This document shows positions 1 to 7,553 of a stretch of 33,500 nt of DNA, piece after piece; the first letter of the stretch is position 1; each line of letters begins with the position of its first letter. The notes under the pieces are model-generated. The model ran no database searches and was not told the DNA's origin. It saw only the letters and a list, made by a program, of their open reading frames with translations. The position numbers were made by a program, and so were the translations under genes. Origin of the DNA: an uncultured Collinsella sp. (lineage in GTDB: Bacteria > Actinomycetota > Coriobacteriia > Coriobacteriales > Coriobacteriaceae); the NCBI GenBank assembly GCA_900541285.1, contig UQJA01000008.1, forward strand, positions 1 to 33,500. Reading direction: 5' to 3'.

Positions 1-54
1 GCGGCCGCCGAGGCTGCCGAGAACCAGGTAGAGGATTCCAACAAGGAGGCGACG

Positions 55-723
55 ATGACCGAGGACGAGATGGTGGAAGCTGCTATCCGCGCCGGTGAGG
101 AAGCCGCCGACAACGACTTTAAGCTCAAGTTCGAGCAGGCCCAAAAGGAGCTCGCCGACGTGCGCAGCGAGCTCGATGCTGCGGCAGAGGCTCAGAAGGC
201 CGCAGAGGACAAGGCAAAGGACGCCACCGAGCGCACCGCCCGTCTGCAGGCCGACTGGGAGAACTTCCGTCGCCGCACCGCCAATGAGCGTATCGCCGAG
301 CGCGAGCGCGCGACCGAGAAGCTTGTCACCGCGCTGTTGCCGGTGATCGACGATATCGAGCGCGCGATTGACCATGCCCGCAGTCAAGAGCTTTCCGACG
401 ACTTTAAGCAGTTCGTCGATGGCGTTGACGCGGTACATGCCAAGCTGCTCGACGTGTTCGCGCACGAGGGCGTTGAGCCAATCGACCCCAAGGGCGAGGC
501 GTTCGATCCGCTCGAGCACCAGGCCGTGGGTCGCGTCGAGGACGCGTCGCAGTACGACGAGACCGTCAACGATGTGTACCAGAAGGGCTACCGCATGGCG
601 GATCGCATCCTGCGTTCCGCGATGGTGACGGTGACCTACGGTGGCGAGAAGCGCCCCGCACCGGAGCCCGACGCGGCGCCTGGGGATGCTACGGCCGATA
701 CGGCCGAGAGCACCGAGGAGTAA
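55..723 (+). CDS. grpE: GrpE nucleotide exchange factor
   Basis: GrpE is the co-chaperone that releases ADP from DnaK; it acts in the cytoplasm as a dimer. The 222-residue product has an acidic, coiled-coil N-terminal half (residues 20-80, heptads rich in Glu, Lys and Ala), followed by the GrpE core with 'NFRRR' and 'LLPVIDDIERAI', and the C-terminal beta domain with 'GEAFDPLEHQAVG' and 'VYQKGYR'. The tail is acidic and low in complexity. A perfect Shine-Dalgarno (AAGGAGG, 43-49) lies 5 nt before this ATG. However, the frame is open back to base 1 and encodes an Ala/Glu-rich stretch, so a start upstream of the window, with GrpE extending to base 1, is possible. It is followed by a terminator, then dnaJ and hspR, the usual actinobacterial dnaK-operon order; dnaK would lie just outside the window. 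Identity is secure, the start is not. Confidence 0.95.
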   Translation: MTEDEMVEAAIRAGEEAADNDFKLKFEQAQKELADVRSELDAAAEAQKAAEDKAKDATERTARLQADWENFRRRTANERIAERERATEKLVTALLPVIDDIERAIDHARSQELSDDFKQFVDGVDAVHAKLLDVFAHEGVEPIDPKGEAFDPLEHQAVGRVEDASQYDETVNDVYQKGYRMADRILRSAMVTVTYGGEKRPAPEPDAAPGDATADTAESTEE

Positions 724-730
724 TTGAGAA

Positions 731-757
731 GGGCCCCGGGGCAACACCCGGGGCCCT
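731..757 (+). terminator. Hairpin terminator after grpE
   Basis: A perfect 10-bp G+C stem (731-740 with 747-756), 6-nt loop, starts 8 bases after the grpE stop and is followed by only three T residues. It may attenuate rather than fully stop transcription into dnaJ. Confidence 0.7.
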
Positions 758-831
758 TTCTGGCCTAGTGCCATATGAAAGCATGAACCGTCGTCTGCAT
801 GGGCGGCGGACGTAACAGGAGAGGAGCTACG

Positions 832-1248
832 ATGGCTGCAGGCAAAACCTTCTATGACATCCTGGGCGTATCCAAGAGCGCCTCCGACAAAGAGATCAAG
901 AGCGCGTTTCGCAAGCTCGCGCAAAAATATCACCCCGATGCCGGCGGCGACGAGGCCAAGTTTAAGGAGATCAGCGAGGCCTATGAGACGCTTTCGGACG
1001 AGAAGAAGCGCAAAGAGTACGACCAGATGCTCATGTTTGGCGGTATGCCGGGCGCGGGCGGCGCGTATGGCGGCGGCTACGGTGCCGGCGCGGGTGCCAG
1101 CGGCTGGGGCGACATCTTCGACAGCATCTTTAGCGGCAACGGCGCCTGGGGCAGCGATTGGGGCTCGGGCTTTGCCGGGGCTGCGGGGGCCGCTGCCGGG
1201 GCGGGTGCTGCGGTCGCTGCCGGGGTCTTGGGTGCATTTTCCAGATAA
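832..1248 (+). pseudogene. dnaJ: DnaJ (type II, CbpA-like), N-terminal part ending at an in-frame stop
   Basis: This is the J domain (about residues 5-70) with the HPD motif at residues 34-36 that stimulates DnaK ATPase, followed by a Gly/Ala-rich flexible region. The ATG at 832 is preceded by GGAGAGGAG. The frame stops at TAA 1246-1248 after 138 residues, yet the same frame continues without another stop through the whole substrate-binding part to 1860. So this is one gene with a single in-frame nonsense codon, not a frameshift. The TAA sits in a 12-nt stretch between two TTCCAG copies (1239-1244 and 1251-1256); removing one 12-nt period would give a continuous frame. The ORF can be extended upstream to a start at 799, but that lacks a ribosome site. 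A truncated J-domain protein could still be made. Sequencing error or real nonsense mutation cannot be told apart here. Confidence 0.85.
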
Positions 1249-1860
1249 TCTTCCAGCTGTGCCGGCGCTGGCCGCAGCCGTGCTCGCAAGGGCGGCGACC
1301 TGTCGCTGACCGTCGATGTGACGGCCGAGGACGCGTTTCGCGGTGTGACGCACAAGGTCACCTATCGCATTCCCTCGACAGGTGAGCAGCAGACCATTAC
1401 GGTCTCGGTGCCTGCGGGTGCGGTCGACGGCGGCAAGCTGCGCTACAAGCGTCGCGGCGAGTATGGCGTTGCGGGTGGCGAGCGCGGCGACCTGGTCGTG
1501 ACCACGCATGTGGAGGAGCACCCGCTGTTTAAGCGCAAAGGTGCCGACGTGACCATGGAGGTACCGGTCTCGGTCTACGAGGCGGCGCTCGGCTGCACGG
1601 TGGACGTGCCGACGCCCGGCGGTGCGACGGTTCGTCTGAAGGTGCCCGCGGGTACCCAGACGGGCAAGAAGTTCCGCTTTAAGGAAATGGGGGCGCCCGA
1701 CGTTAAGCACCGTGGCCGCACGGGCGCGCTGCTCGTCGAGATCAAGGTGCAGGTTCCCACGAACCTGTCCGACGATGAACGCGATGCCATGACCAAGCTG
1801 CGCGAGGCCGACACGCGCGACTATCGCGAGAAGGTCAACCGTTACAAGGCGACGTACTAG
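1249..1860 (+). pseudogene. dnaJ: DnaJ (type II, CbpA-like), C-terminal substrate-binding domains
   Basis: This continues the upstream J-domain frame after the TAA at 1246. It encodes the two beta-sandwich domains that hold unfolded client: 'GGDLSLTVDVTAEDAFRG' opens the first, and 'ALGCTVDVPTPGG' with 'LKVPAGTQTGKKFRF' marks the second. The CxxCxGxG zinc-finger repeats of classical DnaJ are absent, so this is the type II form. A GTG at 1318 could serve as an internal start, but no ribosome site precedes it, so independent translation would need re-initiation. The sequence shows no other decay, so the stop must be recent or an error. hspR follows after 72 bases. Confidence 0.85.
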
Positions 1861-1932
1861 GGCGGTCGTGGCGCACGTCCGCGCCCGCGGGCTTATGATG
1901 GACGATAGCGAGACGGAAAGGGGTCAGGTAGC

Positions 1933-2349
1933 ATGGCCGAGGACAATAGGAACAAACCGCTGTACATGATCAGCGTGGCGGCCGAGCTGACCGGCATGCA
2001 TCCGCAGACTCTGCGCGTCTACGAGTCCAAGGGCCTGGTGAACCCCCAGCGCTCGGGCGGCAACACGCGTCTGTATTCGCGTGCCGATATCGAGCGCCTG
2101 GAGCTCATCAACCAGCTGACCGACGAGGGTATCAACCTTGCCGGCGTGGTGCGTATCCTCGATATGAAGGAACGTGCCGAGGAGCGCGAGCGCGAGAACG
2201 AGAAGCTCCGCGCCCGCGTGCGCCAGCTCGAGGACGAGCTGCACGAGTACAAGATGCAGAAGAAGATCACCGCCCTGGCCCCGCGCGACGGCTCAGTTAA
2301 CCCCGAACAGGTCATGCGCAAGCTGCTGGGCGCCGGCGGGGATTTGTAG
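1933..2349 (+). CDS. hspR: HspR-type MerR-family heat-shock repressor
   Basis: The 138-residue protein starts with 'YMISVAAELTGMHPQTLRVYESKGL', the MerR winged helix-turn-helix, with HspR-like 'NTRLYS' in the wing. A long charged coiled coil (about residues 75-115) serves for dimerisation. In actinobacteria HspR represses the dnaK operon and clpB, using DnaK as co-repressor; that function is taken from the family. The ATG is preceded by a purine-rich GGAAAGGGG (1916-1924). It is the last gene of the grpE-dnaJ-hspR cluster and is followed by two hairpins. I saw no clear HAIR operator (CTTGAGT-N7-ACTCAAG) in the window, but the dnaK promoter lies outside it. Confidence 0.9.
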   Translation: MAEDNRNKPLYMISVAAELTGMHPQTLRVYESKGLVNPQRSGGNTRLYSRADIERLELINQLTDEGINLAGVVRILDMKERAEERERENEKLRARVRQLEDELHEYKMQKKITALAPRDGSVNPEQVMRKLLGAGGDL

Positions 2350-2376
2350 TTACGCGGGTTTACCAACCCGCGTAAC
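2349..2376 (+). terminator. Hairpin overlapping the hspR stop region
   Basis: A perfect 12-bp inverted repeat (2349-2360 with 2365-2376, loop TACC). No T tract follows, so it may act as an RNA-stabilising hairpin rather than a full terminator. It is followed by CCGACGCTGCGCG (2380-2392), which recurs after another gene at 19527. Confidence 0.5.
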
Positions 2377-2418
2377 GGGCCGACGCTGCGCGCCGCCCAG
2401 AGCGACAATTTGTCATTC

Positions 2419-2460
2419 AAAAGGCAAGGCATGACCAGAAGGTCTATGCCTTGCCTTTTT
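2419..2460 (+). terminator. Rho-independent terminator of the heat-shock operon
   Basis: A 14-bp stem (2419-2432 with 2446-2459) extended by GACC/GGTC across an AGAA loop and ending in a T5 run. It is strong and probably works in both directions because the left arm begins with four A residues. Confidence 0.85.
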
Positions 2461-2535
2461 CATGCCAACTGGTTCGCTCTGGACGTCGCTCGCTGTCCGT
2501 CCTCTGCCTGCGGCGTTGCCTTGCTCCGGATGCAG

Positions 2536-2564
2536 TAGTCGTTGGGGACGTTCTAAAATGACTA
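2536..2564 (-). repeat. 29-bp dispersed imperfect palindrome, copy A
   Basis: Begins TAGTC and ends GACTA, with GGGGACGTTC inside. Its reverse complement closely matches copies at 20123-20151 and 23788-23816. The stretch 2461-2737 otherwise holds no gene that I can support. Confidence 0.6.
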
Positions 2565-2737
2565 GTCGAAAGGGACACCCTTGCGCCAAATCTGCCGGCC
2601 CTCGCCGGGCTCCTCCTTTACTTTAACGAGATAAAGTGAACGTGCAGATTCGTAACCCGCTGGCAACCGTTCTATGGCACGATATTGAACGAATGTATGC
2701 TATGCGCCCAAATCTTTTGGGCAGAGTGGGAGACAGT

Positions 2738-5038
2738 ATGGTCAAGCTGTACGAGGACGGCATCTACCTGCGTAACGGCAGCGAGGTTGTGCCTGAGGCC
2801 GAGGCTGCCGAGCGCGGTATTACGCAGACGCCCGAGGATGCCAAGCGCGGCACCATCGCGTATTCGATCCTCCAGGCACACAATACGTCCGGCGACCCCG
2901 AGGCGCTCAAGATTCGCTTCGACGCCATGGCGAGCCACGACATCACCTTTGTCGGCATCATCCAGACGGCGCGCGCCTCGGGCATGGAGCAGTTCCCGCT
3001 GCCCTACGTGCTCACCAACTGCCACAACTCGCTGTGCGCCGTGGGCGGCACCATCAACGAGGACGACCACGTCTTTGGTCTCTCGGCTGCCAAGAAGTAC
3101 GGCGGCATCTTCGTCCCGCCGCACATCGCCGTCATCCACTCCTTTATGCGTGAGAATTTCGCCGGCTGTGGCAAGATGATCCTGGGCTCCGACTCGCACA
3201 CCCGCTACGGCGCTCTGGGCACCATGGCCGTGGGCGAGGGCGGTGGCGAGCTGGCAAAGCAGCTGCTGCGCGACACCTACGATGTCGCCTATCCCGGCGT
3301 CGTTGCCATCTACCTCACGGGCGCCCCGCGCCCCGGCGTTGGCCCGCACGACGTGGCGCTCGCCATCATCCGTGCCGTCTTTGCCAAGGGTTACGTTAAG
3401 AACAAGGTTATGGAGTTCGTGGGCCCCGGCATCGCGAGCATGACGACTGACTATCGCAACGGCGTCGACGTCATGACCACCGAGACCACCTGCCTTTCCT
3501 CCATCTGGGCCACCGACGAGGACACACACGCGTTTTTGGCCATGCACGGCCGCGGCGACGACTACCGCGAGCTCAAGCCCGCCGATGTCGCCTACTACGA
3601 CGGCTGCGTCGAGGTCGATCTGTCGAGTATCAAGCCCATGATCGCGCTGCCGTTCCATCCTTCCAACGGCTTTGAGATTGACGAGCTCAACGAGAACCTC
3701 GAGGACATCCTGCACGAGGTGGAGCTCGAGGCCGCCAAGATCGGCGAGGGCAAGACGCACTTTAGCCTGCTCGACAAGATCGTCGACGGCAAGCTGCACG
3801 TGCAGCAGGGCGTTATCGCCGGCTGCTCGGGCGGCAACTACGACTCCGTGGTCCAGGCTGCCCGCGTGCTCAAGGGCGCCAACACCGGCTGCGGCGAGTT
3901 CTCGCTGTCGGTCTATCCCACGAGCCAGCCCGTGGCACTCGAGCTTACACGCCGCGGCTACATCTACGACCTTATGGAGGCCGGCGCGATTGTGCGCACG
4001 GCGTTCTGCGGCCCGTGCTTCGGCGCCGGCGACACGCCCGCCAACAACGGCCTTTCGATCCGCCACACCACGCGCAACTTCCCCAACCGCGAGGGTTCCA
4101 AGCCGGGCAATGGCCAGCTGAGCGCCGTGGCCCTGATGGACGCTCGCTCCATTGCGGCGCCGGCTGCCAACGGCGGCGTCCTGACGCCGGCGACCGACCT
4201 GCCCGAGGAGACTTGGGACGAGGCCTGCGAGTACACCTTTGACGACGCGCCGTACAAAAAGCGCGTGTATTGGGGCTTTGGCAAGGCGGAGCCTGCCGAC
4301 GAACTGGTCGAGGGTCCCAACATCAAGCCGTGGCCCGCGATGGAGCCCCTCGGCGACGATATCCTGCTCAAGGTGTGCTCTAAGATCATGGACCCGGTCA
4401 CCACGACTGACGAGCTCATTCCTTCGGGCGAGACGAGCTCCTTCCGCTCCAACCCGCTGGGCCTGGCAGAGTTTACGCTGAGCCGCCGCGACCCGGCCTA
4501 CGTGGGCCGTTCCAAGGAGGTCAACGCCGTGGAGAAGCGCCGCGTGGCTGGCGAGTCCGCGGGTGACCTGGCAGCACTCGATGCCGAGCTTGCCAGCGTG
4601 TTTGAGGCGTTGGCCGGCACGGGTGTCGCGGCAGATGCCAAGGCGACCGAGTACGGCTCCATGCTCTACGCTAAGAAGCCCGGTGACGGTTCCGCCCGCG
4701 AGCAGGCCGCGAGCTGCCAGCGCGTAATTGGCGGCCTGGCCAACATCGTCCACGAGTACGCCACCAAGCGCTATCGCTCCAACGTGATGAACTGGGGCAT
4801 GGTGCCCTTCCAGATGGAGGCCGAGCCCAGCTTTGAGGTGGGCGACTACGTCTTTGTGCCGGGTATCCGCGCCGCGCTCGATGGCGACCTGAAGGGCATC
4901 GCCGCCTACGTGGTGCGCGCCGATGGTGCGGTCGAGCAGATTGAGCTCTACATTGCCGATATGACGGCAGAGGAGCGTGCCATCGTCAAGGCTGGCTGCC
5001 TGATCAACTACAACAAGTTCAAGGCCGCTGCCGAGTAA
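2738..5038 (+). CDS. Aconitase-family hydratase (YbhJ-like)
   Basis: A cytoplasmic [4Fe-4S] hydro-lyase of the aconitase/3-isopropylmalate dehydratase superfamily. Visible marks are 'GSDSHT' (residues 150-155) and the three cluster ligands, Cys363 in 'AGCSGG' and Cys424/Cys427 in 'FCGPC', with spacing close to that of true aconitases. The C-terminal swivel domain includes 'YRSNVMNWGMVPF'. With the ATG at 2738 the protein is 766 residues, similar to the roughly 750 residues of E. coli YbhJ. This ATG has GTGGGAG 5 nt upstream. The frame extends to a GTG at 2636, adding 34 residues without typical family character, so I prefer the shorter form. The exact substrate (citrate, isocitrate or another 2-hydroxy acid) cannot be read from sequence. 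It stands alone, with terminators on both sides. Confidence 0.88.
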   Translation: MVKLYEDGIYLRNGSEVVPEAEAAERGITQTPEDAKRGTIAYSILQAHNTSGDPEALKIRFDAMASHDITFVGIIQTARASGMEQFPLPYVLTNCHNSLCAVGGTINEDDHVFGLSAAKKYGGIFVPPHIAVIHSFMRENFAGCGKMILGSDSHTRYGALGTMAVGEGGGELAKQLLRDTYDVAYPGVVAIYLTGAPRPGVGPHDVALAIIRAVFAKGYVKNKVMEFVGPGIASMTTDYRNGVDVMTTETTCLSSIWATDEDTHAFLAMHGRGDDYRELKPADVAYYDGCVEVDLSSIKPMIALPFHPSNGFEIDELNENLEDILHEVELEAAKIGEGKTHFSLLDKIVDGKLHVQQGVIAGCSGGNYDSVVQAARVLKGANTGCGEFSLSVYPTSQPVALELTRRGYIYDLMEAGAIVRTAFCGPCFGAGDTPANNGLSIRHTTRNFPNREGSKPGNGQLSAVALMDARSIAAPAANGGVLTPATDLPEETWDEACEYTFDDAPYKKRVYWGFGKAEPADELVEGPNIKPWPAMEPLGDDILLKVCSKIMDPVTTTDELIPSGETSSFRSNPLGLAEFTLSRRDPAYVGRSKEVNAVEKRRVAGESAGDLAALDAELASVFEALAGTGVAADAKATEYGSMLYAKKPGDGSAREQAASCQRVIGGLANIVHEYATKRYRSNVMNWGMVPFQMEAEPSFEVGDYVFVPGIRAALDGDLKGIAAYVVRADGAVEQIELYIADMTAEERAIVKAGCLINYNKFKAAAE

Positions 5039-5053
5039 CGCACTTAATTGTCC

Positions 5054-5127
5054 GCCCGGGGCTTACCCTTTCCCGCCCGCTCACGCGCTTCGCGAGGGTC
5101 GCGTTCGGGAAAGGGTAAGCCCCGGGC
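5054..5127. repeat. Perfect 22-bp inverted repeat after the hydratase gene
   Basis: Arms 5054-5075 and 5106-5127 are exact reverse complements around a 30-nt spacer. There is no T tract. It could form an RNA hairpin at the 3' end of the hydratase message or be a palindromic repeat insertion. Confidence 0.7.
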
Positions 5128-5134
5128 TACATTT

Positions 5135-5223
5135 CTGCGTTCTCGTTGGGTCTTGAGGGACGCTAATAAATAGACTTGCTTGATGCCGCCTCTGTTATCG
5201 GGGCGGCTTCTTTTGTCGAAAAA
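5135..5223 (+). repeat. 89-bp direct repeat, copy 1, containing a terminator
   Basis: Nearly identical to 6476-6564, with about three or four differences. It contains a GCCGCC/GGCGGC stem (5185-5190 with 5202-5207) followed by TTCTTTT, a plausible intrinsic terminator for the hydratase transcript. Confidence 0.8.
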
Positions 5224-5275
5224 CACCAAGAAGGGATAACCTGGAGGGGTAGGCGCCTTTGCGGTGGTTCCGTTT

Positions 5276-5412
5276 GTCTCGACCTGTAACATCTGGGCCC
5301 CTATTTGACGAGCGGTTGTTACAGATTGAGACAAACGATCGCCGCCGATCATTTCATCTCAATCTGTAACATCTAGGATCGAAAAGGGCCGCTAGATGTT
5401 ACAGATCGAGAC
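5276..5412. repeat. Four alternating copies of a 20-bp unit (TCTCAATCTGTAACATCTAG family)
   Basis: Units lie at 5276-5295 (+), 5317-5332 (-), 5357-5376 (+) and 5392-5412 (-). They form two successive inverted repeats, each able to fold into a long hairpin. No gene lies in 5039-5463. A degenerate copy of the CCACCACAAAGG hairpin (about 5217-5259) and a half copy (5433-5444) flank the array. Confidence 0.75.
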
Positions 5413-5463
5413 AGTGGAACATCGGAGCCGAAACCACCACAAAGGTGCCTGCCCGGCGGGTCC

Positions 5464-6111
5464 TTATTTCGATGGGGTCCAGGTTATTTCATCGTCAAAT
5501 AGCCAAGTGCGTGCCGAGCCACTGTTGCGCGCTGTCTGCGGATCGGGCTCGCAGGTTTGTTCGTAGGCATCCTCGGTACACCGATCCATAAAATCGACGA
5601 CTGCCGTCTGGTCGCCCTCCATGACGTAGATTACGTCGCCATCCGAGATATAGACCCCCGGTCCTTCATTGTCCACGCAGCCGGGGTCGTATGAGACGTT
5701 GCACAATTTGCTCCCGTTTGCCGCATCGAGCTCAAGGGTCGAATGATACCCGCCAACCATTTGGCCGTTCTTGGCTCGATATGTTGCGGCGCCGTACCAC
5801 CGCTTAAACGTCTTGCCTTTGAGTAAACTGGTTGCCTTACCGATAAGCTGCTCATCTTGGGTATAGCGCGTGGCTCCAAGTTCGATTCGGGGATAGTTAC
5901 TGACCCCAAGCGCTGCGGGCGTACCGTCGAAATCGACGGTGATCGAATCGGGTTTGACGATATCGGTGAGGATTTCGATGGGGTAGCTTACGGTTTCAAC
6001 CGCCGCCTGCGTTGCCGAGGCAGGGAGAAATGCGAGATAGATAATTCCTACGCCGACTGCGGTAATCGCAAACGCTAAGACGAGCAGGCCGATATAGGTG
6101 GAGCGTTTCAC
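5464..6111 (-). CDS. Membrane-anchored secreted protein of unknown function (paralog of 7554-8225)
   Basis: A 215-residue protein with one N-terminal hydrophobic helix (about residues 5-30, after 'MKRSTY') and no lipobox, so the rest is predicted to sit outside the cell as an uncleaved anchor or signal-peptide protein. The ectodomain carries 'NYPRIELGA', 'LLKGKTFKRWYG', 'YDPGCVDNEGPGVY' and 'SGSARTWLFDDE', all shared with its paralog. It has four ectodomain cysteines. I chose the GTG at 6111 because GAGG lies 8 nt upstream and because the paralog has the same GAGG-spacer-GTG layout; an ATG at 6138 has no ribosome site. I do not recognise the family. Lower GC than the flanking genes and the surrounding repeats suggest a mobile or recently rearranged cassette. 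Confidence 0.75.
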   Translation of the reverse strand: MKRSTYIGLLVLAFAITAVGVGIIYLAFLPASATQAAVETVSYPIEILTDIVKPDSITVDFDGTPAALGVSNYPRIELGATRYTQDEQLIGKATSLLKGKTFKRWYGAATYRAKNGQMVGGYHSTLELDAANGSKLCNVSYDPGCVDNEGPGVYISDGDVIYVMEGDQTAVVDFMDRCTEDAYEQTCEPDPQTARNSGSARTWLFDDEITWTPSK

Positions 6112-6138
6112 GGCGGGTACCTCGCAAACAGTATGCAT

Positions 6139-6475
6139 TCATTAAGATAAGTGATACCAGCTTACGACAATATTCAAAAGAAAGCGATCGGTCGAAATGA
6201 CGGGGCGAAAAGGCCCTATTGGGCTTCGATTTGACCTCTAATAGGAATATTTGCCCCACTCATTCTGGGCGAGAGGTCAATAATTCAGTTCACGAGTCTT
6301 GAGCGATACTATTCTCACTAAACTCACTATTTTCACAGTAAGCACTATAAATACGATAGGGAGGACGACGAGAACGTTGTGACGTGCGATAGCTAAGCCG
6401 TTTAAGCCGGACTCTGACCTTGAATCTCCGCCTCTATCTGTGCGAACGGGCTATTGTCGGTTCTCGATTCCATCG
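6139..6475. other. Gene-free intergenic stretch
   Basis: This AT-richer spacer lies upstream of the minus-strand secreted protein gene. I see no coding frame with a ribosome site. A 9-bp inverted repeat (TTGACCTCT 6231-6239, AGAGGTCAA 6272-6280) is the only internal structure and may be chance or an operator. Confidence 0.5.
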
Positions 6476-6564
6476 CTGCGTTTTCGTTGGGTCTTGAGGG
6501 ACGCTAATAAATAGGCTTGCTTGATGCCGCCTCTGTTATCGGGGCGGCTTCTTTTTGTCGAAAA
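6476..6564 (+). repeat. 89-bp direct repeat, copy 2, containing a terminator
   Basis: Nearly identical to 5135-5223. The internal stem GCCGCC/GGCGGC (6526-6531 with 6543-6548) is followed by TTCTTTTT. No plus-strand gene ends just before it, so here the terminator looks carried along with the repeat rather than serving a local gene. Confidence 0.8.
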
Positions 6565-6597
6565 CCGCCACAAAGGGGACAGGCACCTTTGTGGCGG
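6565..6597 (-). repeat. CC[AG]CCACAAAGG hairpin, copy 2
   Basis: A perfect 12-bp stem (6565-6576 with 6586-6597). Its 9-nt loop GGACAGGCA is the reverse complement of the loop in the copy at 7432, so this copy is inverted. It lies just beyond the 3' end of the minus-strand gene 6652-7320. Confidence 0.8.
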
Positions 6598-6651
6598 TGG
6601 GGACGAGCTCGATGTTGTTGTGATCGTTGAGCGGCATGTTAATGGGCACCT

Positions 6652-7320
6652 CTACAGAATTTCATCTGGGCTGGCGGGTTTGGTTGTTTTGGGGATGCCG
6701 AGTTTGGATGACGCGAAATCGTCAACATTGTCCTTAATTCCGTCTTTGGTGTAGACAGTGACCATATAGGTGCTGTGTCCGAATTCGCCCTTGTCGCGTG
6801 TTGCCCAGGCATCCCAGTAGGCGGCCCCGTTTCGCCCTTTGATTTTTCCGACACGGCGGAGTTCTGTTCGCTTTAATTTCTGGTTGCTATAGATGGTTCG
6901 ACCGGCTTCCGCGGTGAGCCCGCACTGTCCAAGCAGCTTGTCGAGGACTTGGTTCATGTGGCGCTCATCGGTGTTTGGTGCGTAGTCGTAGGCGAGGGTG
7001 ATGGAGTCAAGGGGCTGGTCGTCGATCAGATAATTCATTGTCTGAGGTTCGAGGCAGAAATAAGGAGAGCATCCGTCGACCTTGCCGAGCAACGGTAACT
7101 TGGACTGCCAACTTCCGGTGGGAATTGCATATTCGTAGAACACGCCACGGCAGACAAAGGAGAGCGAGGTGGCACGCGAGCCGGCGTCGATCATCCCGCA
7201 AAGATCGAAGGGCGAGGCGATACCAAAAGAAAAGGGCGTGATGACGATAAGGAAGAGCATCACGATGGGTATGGCGAGAATGGCGATGACGTTGCGACCG
7301 GTGGAATGAGACGGCTTCAT
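6652..7320 (-). CDS. Membrane-anchored secreted protein of unknown function
   Basis: A 222-residue protein starting 'MKPSHSTGRN' and followed by one strong hydrophobic helix (about residues 9-32, 'VIAILAIPIVMLFLIVI'), then a polar ectodomain. It has six or so cysteines outside the membrane ('DLCGM', 'FVCRG', 'DGCSPYFC', 'GQCGL'), which suggests disulfides and export. The ATG at 7320 is preceded by GAGGAG 6 nt away, better than the GTG-type start 18 bases upstream. It is not an obvious paralog of its two neighbours but has the same plan: single anchor, about 220 residues. No function can be assigned. Confidence 0.75.
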   Translation of the reverse strand: MKPSHSTGRNVIAILAIPIVMLFLIVITPFSFGIASPFDLCGMIDAGSRATSLSFVCRGVFYEYAIPTGSWQSKLPLLGKVDGCSPYFCLEPQTMNYLIDDQPLDSITLAYDYAPNTDERHMNQVLDKLLGQCGLTAEAGRTIYSNQKLKRTELRRVGKIKGRNGAAYWDAWATRDKGEFGHSTYMVTVYTKDGIKDNVDDFASSKLGIPKTTKPASPDEIL

Positions 7321-7392
7321 ATGCGCTCCTCGAGACAAAGAGCTGTTGAGGATAGGCAGAAATGGATATGTTCAGAGAACAATTCAAGTTTA

Positions 7393-7409
7393 ATCTCATG
7401 GCGTGAGAT
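7393..7409. promoter_or_regulatory. Possible operator palindrome between divergent secreted-protein genes
   Basis: ATCTCA (7393-7398) and TGAGAT (7404-7409) form a dyad with a 5-nt centre in the shared upstream region of the minus gene ending its 5' side at 7320 and the plus gene starting at 7554. No regulator is visible nearby. Confidence 0.35.
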
Positions 7410-7431
7410 GGTCGACCGTTAGCGTCGAAAA

Positions 7432-7464
7432 CCACCACAAAGGTGCCTGTCCCCTTTGTGGTGG
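7432..7464 (+). repeat. CCACCACAAAGG hairpin, copy 3
   Basis: A perfect 12-bp stem (7432-7443 with 7453-7464) with loop TGCCTGTCC, in the same orientation as the copy at 8235. It sits in the divergent intergenic region rather than at a gene end, which argues against a pure terminator role. Confidence 0.8.
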
Positions 7465-7553
7465 TGGGGAGCGCGCGGCTTCTTTGGTGATAGTGTTAGC
7501 CGGCGGTATCATTAGGACAAATGGCGCGGGTTTGCATTGTGAGGTGCTTTGCT

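Noticed and set aside
2636..2737. Longer hydratase start at GTG 2636
   Set aside because: The added 34 residues have no family character and the ATG at 2738 has a better ribosome site and yields the family's usual length.
5044..5352. 102-codon minus-strand frame
   Set aside because: It is built from the inverted repeat, the 89-bp repeat and the 20-bp units, so its openness comes from non-coding repeats.
6521..6754. 77-codon plus-strand frame
   Set aside because: It starts inside the 89-bp repeat, runs through a hairpin and ends antisense to a well-supported gene.
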